NCBI GenBank assembly: GCA_016709495.1
Contig: JADJMS010000015.1
Coordinates: 1-64,000, forward strand
Length of the DNA: 64,000 nt
Reading direction: 5' to 3'
Source: Candidatus Dechloromonas phosphorivorans
Lineage (GTDB): Bacteria > Pseudomonadota > Gammaproteobacteria > Burkholderiales > Rhodocyclaceae
Shown: positions 36,363 to 45,938 of the stretch, piece by piece
Layout of the letters: each line of letters opens with the position of its first letter
Position numbering within the stretch: the stretch's first letter is position 1
The notes under the pieces: model-generated
What the model saw: only the letters and a program-made list of their open reading frames with translations
The model's database searches: none
What the model was told of the DNA's origin: nothing
Made by a program: the position numbers and the translations under genes

Positions 36363-37996
36363 GGCTGACTGACCTCAAACCAGAACACGGTGGTCAGCAA
36401 GGGGGCCAGCGAGCGGCTGCTCACGGCGCTTTTCCAGTCGTTGCTCGTGGCGCCAACGCGGGCGAAGCGCAAGCCTGAGCCGTGTGATGCCAGTGTCTGG
36501 TAGCTGCCGAGTTGGGTGGCTTGATGATTTGTTACGGTCAACGCGGTTTTGAAGCTGGAAATATCTTTTTCTTCAACAAAAATCGGGGTTTTGCTGGCTG
36601 CCAGTTCGCTCAAGTCAAACTTGTCGAGCTTCCCGTAGTGCCGATGCGCCTGAGCGGTGAGGATGGGAAGCATGGCCGGTTGCGGGCCATCGAACATGGC
36701 GATCGACTGTCTACGACCCAACTCAATGACCGAGGCGGGTACCGCATTGATGCCCAGTGCCGGGAAGACGCCGGCGAGTAGCGCAATCCAATAAACTGCC
36801 GGTGCGGCGAGTGTGTTAGCAAGTGCACGCTCATGCCACCAGGCCCAGCCCAAATAGATGGCCGGCAAAACCAGCCAATACCACCCGCCGAGTTGAAACC
36901 AAAAAGCGAAGCCAGCCAGCACACCGCCCACCCCCATGGCGAGGAGCATGCCGAGGCGGAAAGGCCAGCGCACTCGCACTTGCGGCAGGGTCATGGCGAG
37001 GAAAATCGATAAGGGAACCAGCGAGCCAATCAGGTAGCGGTCAAAACTTTTAATGAACAAAAACGGCAGGAAGGTCGCAAGAAACCAGAACAGGGCGAAT
37101 CGCGTTTCCCATGTTCTGCTGCGCTGCTGCCAGGCGGCAACTGCAAAAACAAAAACCCAGGGCAGTGCCACATTGAGCAGGCCGAAGAGAATGCCGGGCG
37201 AAAGATTGAAGAACTGGCGCGACTCCAGTTCATCGGCCAGGACCAGATTGGTCGCTTCCGGATAAAGCGCCCGCACAACAAAAAACCAGGGCAGGGCGAG
37301 CAGTGCCCAGAGTAGCCCGTGACCAAGCAGCGCTTTCCAATGCCGCCCAAGGTGGGTGCCGCGTAACTGGCCGCTGAATAGCAGCGCCAGGCAGCCACCG
37401 CCGAAAACCAGCGCAACTATCGGCCCTTTGGTCAGAAAACCGGCAACCAGGAGCAAGCTTGTTACGGTCAACTGGAAAAAACGTCGATTTTTTAGCCAAA
37501 CCAGCAATGACCAGAATGCCGCAGTAGATAAAGCAGCCACCGGCATGTCGAGCATGAAACGCCGGCCTTCGGAGGCGATGCCCAGGCAGCCGAGCAGAAT
37601 GCAACCGGCGATCAGGCCGGGTTCCGTTTTGCCGGAAATCCGGCGGGCGATACCGGCGGCCGCGATGATCAGCAAGGCTGCCGCGAGAACGCCGATGATA
37701 CGGGCGCTGACCAGTGAAATGCCAAAAATTTCGTAACTGCTGCGCCCTACCCAATAGAGCAGCGGCGGTTTGCGGATGCGCGGCGCGCCGTCGAGGAAGG
37801 GAACCAGCCAGTGGTTGCCCTCGATCATTTCCATGGGCGTGCGCAAACCGAGAAAAAATTCATCCTTGCCGGTCAAGCCCGTCGCTTCCCAAATGCCGGG
37901 GATCAAAACGGCAAGGGCCAGCAGAAAGAGCAGCAGGGTTTGGCGGGCGGGGGAAAGGGCGAGCATGGGGCGGGATTTTAACCCGCTTAGTCGCAT
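36359..37996 (-). CDS. GT39/ArnT-like lipid-linked sugar glycosyltransferase
   Basis: A 545-residue integral membrane protein with about eleven to twelve hydrophobic segments. TGKDEFFLGLRTPMEM gives the acidic pair in the first periplasmic loop that is catalytic in ArnT/PMT-type enzymes, followed by RIRKPPLLYWVGRSSYEIFGIS, also typical. It should move a sugar from undecaprenyl phosphate to a periplasmic acceptor. The gene contains two exact copies of the dispersed 12-mer less than 1 kb apart. Confidence 0.85.
   Translation of the reverse strand: MRLSGLKSRPMLALSPARQTLLLFLLALAVLIPGIWEATGLTGKDEFFLGLRTPMEMIEGNHWLVPFLDGAPRIRKPPLLYWVGRSSYEIFGISLVSARIIGVLAAALLIIAAAGIARRISGKTEPGLIAGCILLGCLGIASEGRRFMLDMPVAALSTAAFWSLLVWLKNRRFFQLTVTSLLLVAGFLTKGPIVALVFGGGCLALLFSGQLRGTHLGRHWKALLGHGLLWALLALPWFFVVRALYPEATNLVLADELESRQFFNLSPGILFGLLNVALPWVFVFAVAAWQQRSRTWETRFALFWFLATFLPFLFIKSFDRYLIGSLVPLSIFLAMTLPQVRVRWPFRLGMLLAMGVGGVLAGFAFWFQLGGWYWLVLPAIYLGWAWWHERALANTLAAPAVYWIALLAGVFPALGINAVPASVIELGRRQSIAMFDGPQPAMLPILTAQAHRHYGKLDKFDLSELAASKTPIFVEEKDISSFKTALTVTNHQATQLGSYQTLASHGSGLRFARVGATSNDWKSAVSSRSLAPLLTTVFWFEVSQP
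36531..36542 (+). repeat. Dispersed uptake-sequence-like 12-mer, exact
   Basis: Exact GTTACGGTCAAC inside the GT39 gene, preceded by T. A TTTT patch follows four bases after the core; the second A/T patch (GAAATAT) is weaker. Confidence 0.75.
37461..37472 (+). repeat. Dispersed uptake-sequence-like 12-mer, exact
   Basis: Exact GTTACGGTCAAC inside the GT39 gene, followed by A6 beginning three bases after the core and T6 beginning 15 bases after it: the clearest example of the phased A/T pattern. Confidence 0.78.
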
Positions 37997-38055
37997 ATCT
38001 CTTTCGGGGTGGTGCTACGGCGTTAGCCGGATTTCAAGGAAATGTATGAATTGTT

Positions 38056-39024
38056 TCAGAAGCTCATCGCCAATCCGATGGCAAAACCACGGATATTTTC
38101 ACCAAAAGCCCAACGCGCCACCAGGCGGGTGCGCGAAACAATGATGTCGTAGGCGCTCGAGTCAAATTCAAGTCCAAGACCAAGCGATGTCATGTGGTTG
38201 AAGCCGAGCAAACCTTTCTGGTCGCCCAGATAGGTCGTGTGCGCGCCTTCCAGCACATAGCGCAAAGGGCGCTGCATCAACGACATGCCGGTTGGCGCGC
38301 GGTAGCGGGTATATAGACTGGTTGCTTCGGCCGCTGCGCTTCCCTTGATGCTTTCCGATGTGTTGCCGAAGGTTTGTAGCTGGATATTGGTATAGCGCCA
38401 TTCGACATCAACCTCGTATTCCGGGCGCACCAATTCGTAATCGAGCATCAGCGAACCACCCAGTCCGTAGGCATTCATTTGCCCACCTTTGAGGAAGTCG
38501 AGATTGCGGTCGTAACTGATTTCCAGATAGCGCGTGAAAAGATTCAGGTCAGAGGCGACCTGGCCGAGGGCGAAATTGAATATCGGGCGAAATTTCAATT
38601 CAGGGGTGATAAAGAAATCCCAACCGATGCCGCCGGAAACAGAAAGCGAGTTCCAGCGAAAAGGCACTTTGATTGTGTCCTGACCGCGCGTGGCAACAAA
38701 CTCAGGGTCGTAGCGGATGTAAGCGGCTGAACCCTCAAGATAAATCGGGAAATTCTTGCTGACGATATCGCCACCGGCGAGCTGGGTCATCGCAAGGCTT
38801 TTCTTCTCGGAGCCGGCGCTGCTGATCGACAGGAAACTGCTGGTCAGGTCGGGCACAACAGAAAAGGACATCAAGGCCAGCACATCATCGGCATGCTGTT
38901 TGACCCGGTTGCCAGGCAGCGAGTACTGAGCGGCAGCGGGGAGTGCATACAGAATGGCCAGCAGTGCTAGTGCTTGACGTAGACGTGTTGTGCTGGCGAT
39001 GGCAGTGGGTGAAGCGAAATTCAT
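38056..39024 (-). CDS. Putative outer-membrane beta-barrel protein
   Basis: A 322-residue exported protein: signal peptide MNFASPTAIASTTRLRQALALLAILYALPAAAQ, then alternating polar and hydrophobic strands with many aromatic residues, ending in Phe (IGLAMSF), the usual C-terminal residue of outer-membrane barrels. I do not recognise a specific family. It lies between the enoyl-CoA hydratase gene and the GT39 operon on the same strand and could be the first gene of the glycan operon (60 bases before it). Confidence 0.65.
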   Translation of the reverse strand: MNFASPTAIASTTRLRQALALLAILYALPAAAQYSLPGNRVKQHADDVLALMSFSVVPDLTSSFLSISSAGSEKKSLAMTQLAGGDIVSKNFPIYLEGSAAYIRYDPEFVATRGQDTIKVPFRWNSLSVSGGIGWDFFITPELKFRPIFNFALGQVASDLNLFTRYLEISYDRNLDFLKGGQMNAYGLGGSLMLDYELVRPEYEVDVEWRYTNIQLQTFGNTSESIKGSAAAEATSLYTRYRAPTGMSLMQRPLRYVLEGAHTTYLGDQKGLLGFNHMTSLGLGLEFDSSAYDIIVSRTRLVARWAFGENIRGFAIGLAMSF

Positions 39025-39101
39025 GTTTTGAGGCTGGCTGTTGTTTATGTGATTTTACAATTGTCAGCTGGCTGACCTGGCGAAATACGGTTCCGCTGCC
39101 G

Positions 39102-39890
39102 TTAGCAACCCTTGTAGTCGGGCTTGCGTTTCTGCATGAAGGCATCTATGCCTTCGCCGGCATCTTCACTCATCATGTTGCAGGCCATGACTTCGCTGGC
39201 GTAGTCGTAGGCCTCGCTGAGGCCCATTTCCAGCTGTTTGTAGAACATGCCCTTGCCCATGCGCACGGCAATGGCGCTCTTGGCCAGGATGCTGCCGGCG
39301 AGACGTTCAATTTCGGCGTCCAAGGCATCGGCCGGCACGACACGATTGACCAGACCTTTGGCACGGGCTTCCATGGCGTCGATGAACTCACCGGTGAGCA
39401 ACATTTCCAGCGCCGTCTTGCGGCCCAGATTGCGGGCGAGGCCGACCGCCGGGGTTGAGCAAAACAGGCCAACATTGATGCCGGAGACGGCAAATTTGGC
39501 CACATCGGCAGCCACCGCCATATCGCACATCGAAACCAGCTGGCAGCCGGCGGCGGTAGCAATGCCATGGACGCGGGCGATGACCGGTTGCGGCATTTGC
39601 GTGATCGTCAGCATCAGCTCGCCGCATTGCTTGAACAGCGCCTGCATGAATTCCTTGCTGTGGTTGCCGCGCATTTCCTTGAGGTCGTGGCCGGCACAAA
39701 AGGCCTTGCCAGCACCCGCAATGACGACAACACGCACCGCTGTGCTGGCGGCAATCGCATCGAGTTCCGCTTGTATTGCGCTCAACATGTCTTTTGACAG
39801 GGAGTTGAATTGGCCGGGGCGATTCAGGGTCAGGGTGGTCAGGCCATCGGCGCGGTCCGTGCGAATAACGAGGGGTTCTACGGTGTTCAT
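39102..39890 (-). CDS. Enoyl-CoA hydratase/isomerase family protein
   Basis: A 262-residue crotonase-fold protein. VVVIAGAGKAFCAGHDLKEMRG forms the oxyanion hole, as in the ECHDC3-like branch, and IARVHGIATAAGCQLVSMCDMAVAAD is the second signature. The substrate is not evident. GGAGA precedes the ATG. It diverges from dnaE. Confidence 0.87.
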   Translation of the reverse strand: MNTVEPLVIRTDRADGLTTLTLNRPGQFNSLSKDMLSAIQAELDAIAASTAVRVVVIAGAGKAFCAGHDLKEMRGNHSKEFMQALFKQCGELMLTITQMPQPVIARVHGIATAAGCQLVSMCDMAVAADVAKFAVSGINVGLFCSTPAVGLARNLGRKTALEMLLTGEFIDAMEARAKGLVNRVVPADALDAEIERLAGSILAKSAIAVRMGKGMFYKQLEMGLSEAYDYASEVMACNMMSEDAGEGIDAFMQKRKPDYKGC

Positions 39891-39989
39891 GGTCTGTCTC
39901 CGGATTTGAATTATTCGAATCGGCTAATTTAATCGATGTGGCGCAAAATGCAATCAGAAGCCGGCGGCAGGAACGGTAAAATTACGAAC

Positions 39990-42900
39990 ATGAATCCCCC
40001 GCGCTACGTCCACCTCCGCCTCCATTCCGAATATTCAGTGACCGACGGCATCGTCCGCATCGGTGATGCCGTCAAACGCGCCGCTGCCGATGGCATGCCA
40101 GCCCTGGCAGTGACTGATCTGTGCAACCTGTTTGGCCTCGTCAAGTTCTACACCGGCGCGCGTGGCAAAGGGGTCAAGCCGATTGCCGGTGCGGATGTCT
40201 GGGTCGCCAACCCGGAAGCGCCCGAAGCCGCTTATCGTTTGCTGCTCCTGGCGCGTAACCGGGTGGGCTACCAGCAATTGTGCGAGTTGCTGACCAAGGC
40301 GTATCTGGCGGAAGGCCGGCGAGACCGCGCCGAAATCCGCCGCGAATGGTTCACCGAACTCGGTTGCGATGGGCTGATTGCACTCTCCGGGGCGCATTGG
40401 GGCGATGTTGGCGATGCCTTGATCAATGGTAATTTTGATCTGGCTGGCGAACGTGCCAAAGCTTGGGAAGCGATTTTCCCGGGGGCTTTCTATCTCGAAG
40501 TCCAGCGTTACGGTCAGCCGCAGCAGGAGGCCATCGTTCAGCAGACGGCTGATCTGGCCGGCGACCTGGGCTTGCCGCTGGTGGCGACGCATCCGATCCA
40601 GTTCATGAATCCCGATGACTTTCAGGCGCACGAAGCGAGGGTCTGTATTGCTGAAGGTTATGTCTTGGGCGACCACCGCCGGCCGAAGATTTACACCACA
40701 GAGCAATACTTCAAAACGCAGGAGGAAATGGCGACGCTGTTTGCTGACCTGCCTGAAGCGCTGGCCAATACGCTGGAGATCGCCAAGCGCTGTAATATCG
40801 AAATGACTTTGGGCAAGAACTTCTTGCCCAATTTCCCGACGCCGCCGGGTATGACGCTGGATGATTTTCTGGTGGCCGAAGCCAAGGCCGGTCTTGAGAA
40901 ACGACTGGTCGAACTTTATCCCGATCCGGAAGAACGTTTGAAACGCCGGCCCGAATACGACGAGCGGATGATTTTCGAGTGCAACACCATCGTCCAGATG
41001 GGTTTCCCCGGCTACTTTTTGATCGTTGCCGACTTCATCAACTGGGCCAAGAACAATGGCGTGCCGGTTGGCCCCGGCCGGGGTTCCGGCGCCGGCTCGC
41101 TGGTCGCCTATAGCCTGCGCATTACCGACCTTGATCCGCTCGCCTATGCCCTGCTGTTCGAACGCTTCCTGAACCCGGAACGGGTATCGATGCCCGACTT
41201 CGATATCGACTTTTGTCAGGACAACCGCTGGCGCGTTATTGAATACGTGCGTGGTCATTACGGCGCCGATGCCGTGAGCCAGATCGCCACTTTCGGCACC
41301 ATGTCGTCGAAAGCGGTCATTCGCGATGTCGGCCGCGTGTTCAGTCTGCCGTATTCGATGTGCGACCGTATTTCCAAGCTGATTCCCATCGTCCAGAACA
41401 AGCCGGTATCGCTGGCTGAGGCGCTGGAGCAGGAGCCGCAGCTTAAGGAAATGATGCAGGGCGACGGGGATGGTGAAACCGTCCGCGAACTGTTCGATCT
41501 GGCCGGTCGACTTGAGGATTTGATCCGAAATGTCGGTATGCATGCTGGCGGCGTGTTGATCGCACCCGGAAAAATCACCGATTTCTGCCCGATCTATCAG
41601 GCGACTGGCAGCGATGCTTCGCCGGTGTCGCAGTTTGACAAGGATGATGTCGAGAAGGCCGGTCTGGTCAAGTTCGACTTCCTGGGTTTGCGAAATTTGA
41701 CCATTATCGAGCTGGCGGTGGAGTACATCCGCCGCATGACCGGCGAAAAACTTGATCTTATGTCGTTCGGCTTCACCGATCCCGCTGCCTATCAAATTCT
41801 GAAAGATGCCAATACGACGGCGATTTTCCAGGTTGAATCGGAGGGCATGAAGAAGCTGCTCAAGAAGCTGGCGCCTGATCGTTTCGAAGACATCATCGCT
41901 GTACTGGCGCTCTATCGTCCCGGCCCGCTCGGTTCCGGGATGGTGGATGACTTCATCCTGCGCAAAAAAGGGCAGCAGAAGATCGACTATTTCCACCCCG
42001 ACCTCACTGCCTGCCTGTCGCCAACCTACGGCGTCATCGTGTACCAGGAACAGGTGATGCAGATCTCGCAGATCATCGGCGGCTACACCTTGGGTGGTGC
42101 CGACATGCTGCGCCGCGCGATGGGCAAAAAGAAGGCTGAGGAAATGGCCGAACACCGGGCGACGATTGCTGCCGGTGCCAAGCTGAAAGGTTACGACCCG
42201 GCGCTCGCCGAGCAGTTGTTCGACCTGATGACCAAGTTTGCAGAGTACGGTTTCAACAAGTCACACACTGCCGCCTACGCTGTGGTTACTTATCACACTG
42301 CCTGGCTCAAGGCACACCACTGCGCGGCCTTCATGGCGGCGACGATGTCCTCCGACATGGACAACACCGACTCGGTGAAGATTTTTTACGAAGACACCAT
42401 CAACAACAAGGTGAAGGTGTTGGGGCCGGATGTGAATGCCTCGAATTACCGTTTTGAACCAGTCGACCGCAGCACGATTCGCTACGGTCTCGGCGCGGTC
42501 AAGGGGACCGGCGAGCAGGCGGTCAATGTCATCCTGAAAACCCGCGAGACGGATGGCCCGTTCAAGGATCTTTTCGATTTTTGCCAGCGTTGCGACAAGC
42601 GCATGGTCAATCGCCGGACGACTGAAGCCTTGATCAAGGCCGGCGCTTTCGACAGTATCGATCCCAACCGCTACAAGTTGTTGGCTTCGGTCGGTGTGGC
42701 GATGGATTTTGCCGAGCAGGCCGAGCGCAATGCCATGCAGACCAGTCTGTTCGACATGGGTGCCTCGGCCGAGGAGCATGCGCCACAGTACATCGCGGTT
42801 AAACCCTGGGATGAAAAAGAGCAGTTGATGCAGGAGAAGGCTGCGCTCGGTTTCTTTTTCTCCGGCCATCCCTACAGCAGTTTCAAGAAAGAGTTGTCGC

Positions 42901-43436
42901 GCTTCATTCGGCGGCCGCTAAATCAACTTGCGCCAGCCAAGGAATTAACCATGCTGGCCGGGTTGGTGGTCGGCGTGCGCACGCAGATGACACGCCGTGG
43001 CAAGATGCTTTTCGTTCAGCTCGACGATGGTACGGGGATGATCGAGGTAACAGTTTTCAGCGAATTGTTTGAAGCTGAGCGCGCCAAAATCGTTACCGAT
43101 GAGGTGCTGATCATCGAAGGCAAGGTTCGTTTCGACGAGTTCTCCGGCAGCAACAGCGTTGTGGCTGAAAAACTGATGACCCTCGGCGAAGCGCGCGCCC
43201 GTTTTGCCAAACACCTGTTGTTGCGGATGAACGGTACGGCCGATGCGCGCAAGTTGAAATCTCTGCTCATGCCATTTGTGCCTGGCACCGCTCAGGTACG
43301 GCTCCGCTATTGCAATGCCGCCGCCGAGTGTGAGTTGGTGCTGGGTGAAAAGGTGCGCGTGCGGCTTGATGATCTTTTGCTTGAAGCGTTGACGGATTGG
43401 CTGAAGCAGGAAAACGTCGAGATCGTTTACAACTAA
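39990..43436 (+). CDS. dnaE: DNA polymerase III alpha subunit DnaE
   Basis: The replicative polymerase, 1148 residues. The N-terminal PHP domain starts HLRLHSEYSVTDGIV; catalytic Asp residues lie in MPDFDIDFCQDNR (about residue 405), and GPGRGSGAGSLVAY and VYQEQVMQI follow the family. The C-terminal part holds the helix-hairpin-helix region and an OB fold (MLAGLVVGVRTQMTRRGKM). I use the ATG at 39990 because it begins MNPPRYVHLRLHSEYS; a longer reading from 39936 has no ribosome site. A 706-codon open frame on the other strand is a shadow. Confidence 0.95.
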   Translation: MNPPRYVHLRLHSEYSVTDGIVRIGDAVKRAAADGMPALAVTDLCNLFGLVKFYTGARGKGVKPIAGADVWVANPEAPEAAYRLLLLARNRVGYQQLCELLTKAYLAEGRRDRAEIRREWFTELGCDGLIALSGAHWGDVGDALINGNFDLAGERAKAWEAIFPGAFYLEVQRYGQPQQEAIVQQTADLAGDLGLPLVATHPIQFMNPDDFQAHEARVCIAEGYVLGDHRRPKIYTTEQYFKTQEEMATLFADLPEALANTLEIAKRCNIEMTLGKNFLPNFPTPPGMTLDDFLVAEAKAGLEKRLVELYPDPEERLKRRPEYDERMIFECNTIVQMGFPGYFLIVADFINWAKNNGVPVGPGRGSGAGSLVAYSLRITDLDPLAYALLFERFLNPERVSMPDFDIDFCQDNRWRVIEYVRGHYGADAVSQIATFGTMSSKAVIRDVGRVFSLPYSMCDRISKLIPIVQNKPVSLAEALEQEPQLKEMMQGDGDGETVRELFDLAGRLEDLIRNVGMHAGGVLIAPGKITDFCPIYQATGSDASPVSQFDKDDVEKAGLVKFDFLGLRNLTIIELAVEYIRRMTGEKLDLMSFGFTDPAAYQILKDANTTAIFQVESEGMKKLLKKLAPDRFEDIIAVLALYRPGPLGSGMVDDFILRKKGQQKIDYFHPDLTACLSPTYGVIVYQEQVMQISQIIGGYTLGGADMLRRAMGKKKAEEMAEHRATIAAGAKLKGYDPALAEQLFDLMTKFAEYGFNKSHTAAYAVVTYHTAWLKAHHCAAFMAATMSSDMDNTDSVKIFYEDTINNKVKVLGPDVNASNYRFEPVDRSTIRYGLGAVKGTGEQAVNVILKTRETDGPFKDLFDFCQRCDKRMVNRRTTEALIKAGAFDSIDPNRYKLLASVGVAMDFAEQAERNAMQTSLFDMGASAEEHAPQYIAVKPWDEKEQLMQEKAALGFFFSGHPYSSFKKELSRFIRRPLNQLAPAKELTMLAGLVVGVRTQMTRRGKMLFVQLDDGTGMIEVTVFSELFEAERAKIVTDEVLIIEGKVRFDEFSGSNSVVAEKLMTLGEARARFAKHLLLRMNGTADARKLKSLLMPFVPGTAQVRLRYCNAAAECELVLGEKVRVRLDDLLLEALTDWLKQENVEIVYN

Positions 43437-43437
43437 T

Positions 43438-43466
43438 AATTTGGCACCCGAAGGTGCCAAAAAAAT
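43438..43466. terminator. Hairpin after dnaE
   Basis: A nine-base stem, TTTGGCACC and GGTGCCAAA, with a CGAA loop (UUCG on the other strand), directly after the dnaE stop and flanked by A/T-rich bases. It probably ends transcription of dnaE and of the convergent chemotaxis-receptor gene. Confidence 0.7.
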
Positions 43467-43480
43467 AGCGCAAATACAGC

Positions 43481-43492
43481 GTTGACCGTAAC
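43481..43492 (-). repeat. Dispersed uptake-sequence-like 12-mer, exact
   Basis: Exact GTTACGGTCAAC on the minus strand between dnaE and the receptor gene. ATTT follows five bases after the core and T7 after 15. It lies in the loop of a weak ACAGCG/CGCTGT inverted repeat. Confidence 0.78.
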
Positions 43493-43508
43493 AGATCAAG
43501 CGCTGTAA

Positions 43509-45026
43509 TTAACTGACCATATCCGTCTTGAATCCAATGCGCACCGCACCCCAGTGGCGTCCATTGATGGTGATCGGCATGGACAGGTCATTGAGAATTT
43601 CGCCAGTGTCGCGGACATAAGTCTGGAAGAGCGAGGATTTCTGATTTTTGGCCAGTTTGATGCCGACCGGGTCGTTGAAGATGCGCTTGTGACGACACTT
43701 GGCCAGGTCAATCACCGGATCGCCGCTCGGTACGTTGGAAAATACGCCGTTGTGCGCAGGCGCATAACCGTTGGTATCAACCGAAAGTGAGTAGGTCAGG
43801 CCCGGTACATCACGCAGCAGGTCGTCGTACATGCGGGTTAGTTCAGCATCGCACTGGCCGTCGTAAGCCGTGGTGTAGCGCTTGGGATTGGAACCGGGAA
43901 TGTCCTTGTATTGCTGATCGAAAATATTGACGCCGCGATCATTGAGCTTTTGCAACACGGCGACAACCTGGTCGCGGAATAGTGTGCACTTGTCGTGCAA
44001 GGTGTCAAACATGCTGTTGCCGGTGCGGAAGTCAGCCAGCGTGCATTGCAGGTCTTCCGTGGATTCGCGCAAGGTCTTGGCTGAATCGAGGCACTGCTTC
44101 ATGCGTCCGGAAATATCCACCGAGTGGTCGCGTATTTCTTCAACTTCGCCGTGGATGGTTTGATTGCTCTCGCGCAGATTGCCGATGGCTTCGGAAATCA
44201 TTGTCAATTGTTCGGTGGTGCGCTTGAAGTCGCCAACCATGGTGCTCAAGTCGGCCGCCGAGGTTTCGACGTAGCCGTTGGCCCTGGTGACTTCCGCAAC
44301 AATGGTTTGGGTTTTGGCTGAGGTATCGGCGACCAGATTGATCATCGATTGGGTGTTTTGGCCGATCACCTGCGTGGCTGTCTTGACCTTTTCGGCCAGT
44401 TTGCGCACCTCGTCGGCAACCACTGCAAAACCGCGCCCGGCTTCGCCCGCCCGTGCCGCTTCAATCGCGGCGTTGAGTGCCAGCAGATTGGTTTGATCGG
44501 AAATGTCGTTGATCAGCGAAACGATTTCGTTGATCTTCATCGAACTGGTATGCAGCTCGCCGACTGTCGTCGAGAAGTGCTCGATGTGCTGGTTGGTCGA
44601 GCGCATGGTCGAAGCGACGGTTTCCATCTGTTCCAGCGAACGCTGCGCCAGATTCAGGTTGTTCAGGGTTGATCCCTGAATGGCTTCGGAATTGAGGGCA
44701 ACGGCGCTGACGGCCTGATTAACCCGATTGCTCGATTCAAAGACATCACCGGCTAATGATTCCTGCCGACGTACTGCGTCACCAGTCAGTTGCACCAGAT
44801 GGTTCATGCGGGCGGCATCAGAGGCAATGCTGACGCTGCGCTCGCGGGCGTGCGAGATGAGGCCGCGCACCCGGCTGAAGAAACGATTGATGTTGCCTGA
44901 AACCCTGCCGGCCGCATCGCTGCCTGTGGTGCCTACAGAGTGCGAAAGATCAGCGCTGCCATCGGCAATCGCGGCAATGTCGCGGTCGATTTTTTCGAGT
45001 GCCGCATTGTTTCCAAAAAATCCCAT
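43509..45026 (-). CDS. Cytoplasmic methyl-accepting chemotaxis protein with C-terminal sensor region
   Basis: A 505-residue receptor without any transmembrane segment. The helical signalling part (about 20-340) contains the hairpin tip ALNAAIEAARAGEAGRGFAVVADEVRKLAEK. After it comes about 150 residues (NDRGVNIFDQQYKDIPGSNPKRYTTAYD ... GRHWGAVRIGFKTDMVS) that look like a Cache/PAS-type sensor, here placed C-terminally. The ATG at 45026 is chosen because GGAG lies upstream. It probably senses an internal signal; the ligand is unknown. Confidence 0.85.
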   Translation of the reverse strand: MGFFGNNAALEKIDRDIAAIADGSADLSHSVGTTGSDAAGRVSGNINRFFSRVRGLISHARERSVSIASDAARMNHLVQLTGDAVRRQESLAGDVFESSNRVNQAVSAVALNSEAIQGSTLNNLNLAQRSLEQMETVASTMRSTNQHIEHFSTTVGELHTSSMKINEIVSLINDISDQTNLLALNAAIEAARAGEAGRGFAVVADEVRKLAEKVKTATQVIGQNTQSMINLVADTSAKTQTIVAEVTRANGYVETSAADLSTMVGDFKRTTEQLTMISEAIGNLRESNQTIHGEVEEIRDHSVDISGRMKQCLDSAKTLRESTEDLQCTLADFRTGNSMFDTLHDKCTLFRDQVVAVLQKLNDRGVNIFDQQYKDIPGSNPKRYTTAYDGQCDAELTRMYDDLLRDVPGLTYSLSVDTNGYAPAHNGVFSNVPSGDPVIDLAKCRHKRIFNDPVGIKLAKNQKSSLFQTYVRDTGEILNDLSMPITINGRHWGAVRIGFKTDMVS

Positions 45027-45158
45027 ACAAAGTCTCCTGCCCTTGATTTTTTTCGTTTGCCAGCATGGGGCGGCAAATCTTCGCAGATCATACGCCGCCC
45101 CGTTATTGCTTGTCACTCAAGGATTTAGGGATTTTTCACAAATTTTTACAGGCCAATA

Positions 45159-45182
45159 AAAAAGCCGCCCGGAGGGGGCCTT
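45159..45182 (-). terminator. Terminator after the peroxiredoxin gene
   Basis: On the minus strand GCCCCC-TCC-GGGCGGC forms an imperfect hairpin (one mismatch) followed by T6, 20 bases after the peroxiredoxin stop. Confidence 0.6.
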
Positions 45183-45200
45183 AACTGAAATTCAAAATGA

Positions 45201-45800
45201 TTACAGCTTTTTGGCGTTCTTGGCCAAGTAGGCAGCAACACCTTCGGTAGAAGCGGTCATGCCGGGCTTGCCCTTGCTCCAGCCAGCCGGGCAGACTTCA
45301 CCGTGTTCTTCGGTGAACTGCAGTGCATCTACCATGCGCAGCATTTCGTCGATGTTGCGGCCGAGCGGCAGCATATTGACGACCTGGTGCATGACGACAC
45401 CCGTCTTGTCGATCAGGAAAGAACCGCGCAGGGCAACGCCGGCGCCTTCGAGTTCGACATCGTAAGCGCGGCAGATGTCGTGCTTGATGTCAGCAACCAG
45501 CGGGTAGCCAACCTGGCCGATACCGCCGTCCTTGATGGCGGTGTTTTTCCACGCCAGGTGGGTGAACTGGGAGTCGATGGAGACGCCAATCACTTCAACG
45601 CCTCGCTGGGTGAATTCTTCCAGGCGGTGATCGAAAGCGATCAACTCGGACGGGCAGACGAAGGTGAAGTCGAGCGGGTAGAAGAACAGAACAACCGGCT
45701 TGCCCTTGAATTGGGAAAGCTTCAGTTTGTTGATTTCATTGTTGCCATAAACAGCGGTTGCGGTGAAGTCTGGGGCTTGCTTGCCAACGAGAACGGCCAT
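45201..45800 (-). CDS. Typical 2-Cys peroxiredoxin (AhpC/Prx1 type)
   Basis: A 199-residue thiol peroxidase that reduces hydrogen peroxide and organic peroxides. The peroxidatic Cys lies in YPLDFTFVCPSELIAF and the resolving Cys in HGEVCPAGWSKGKPG. Length and layout are those of the Prx1 group rather than the short AhpC of enterobacteria. A well-spaced AAGGAA precedes the ATG. It has its own terminator and appears monocistronic. Confidence 0.93.
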   Translation of the reverse strand: MAVLVGKQAPDFTATAVYGNNEINKLKLSQFKGKPVVLFFYPLDFTFVCPSELIAFDHRLEEFTQRGVEVIGVSIDSQFTHLAWKNTAIKDGGIGQVGYPLVADIKHDICRAYDVELEGAGVALRGSFLIDKTGVVMHQVVNMLPLGRNIDEMLRMVDALQFTEEHGEVCPAGWSKGKPGMTASTEGVAAYLAKNAKKL

Positions 45801-45938
45801 AGTGAATTCCTTGTATTGATTTGATCTGGTTTTGGGGGTTCTTGGAATTTAAACAAGAGGCCCGGTGCTGTCAAATTGCGTATGTCCGGCTTCCCCTGTT
45901 GCTGGGGGAAAATACCAAAAAATCAGGCATTTTTTGTG

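Noticed and set aside
40507..40518. GTTACGGTCAGC in dnaE as a full motif copy
   Set aside because: Only one mismatch, but no A/T tract follows at the usual distance; it may be a chance or partial match, so I did not list it as a feature.
40035..42155. A 706-codon open frame on the minus strand
   Set aside because: It lies fully inside dnaE in the opposite direction; the dnaE protein is conserved throughout, and the antisense product has low-complexity, unfamiliar composition.
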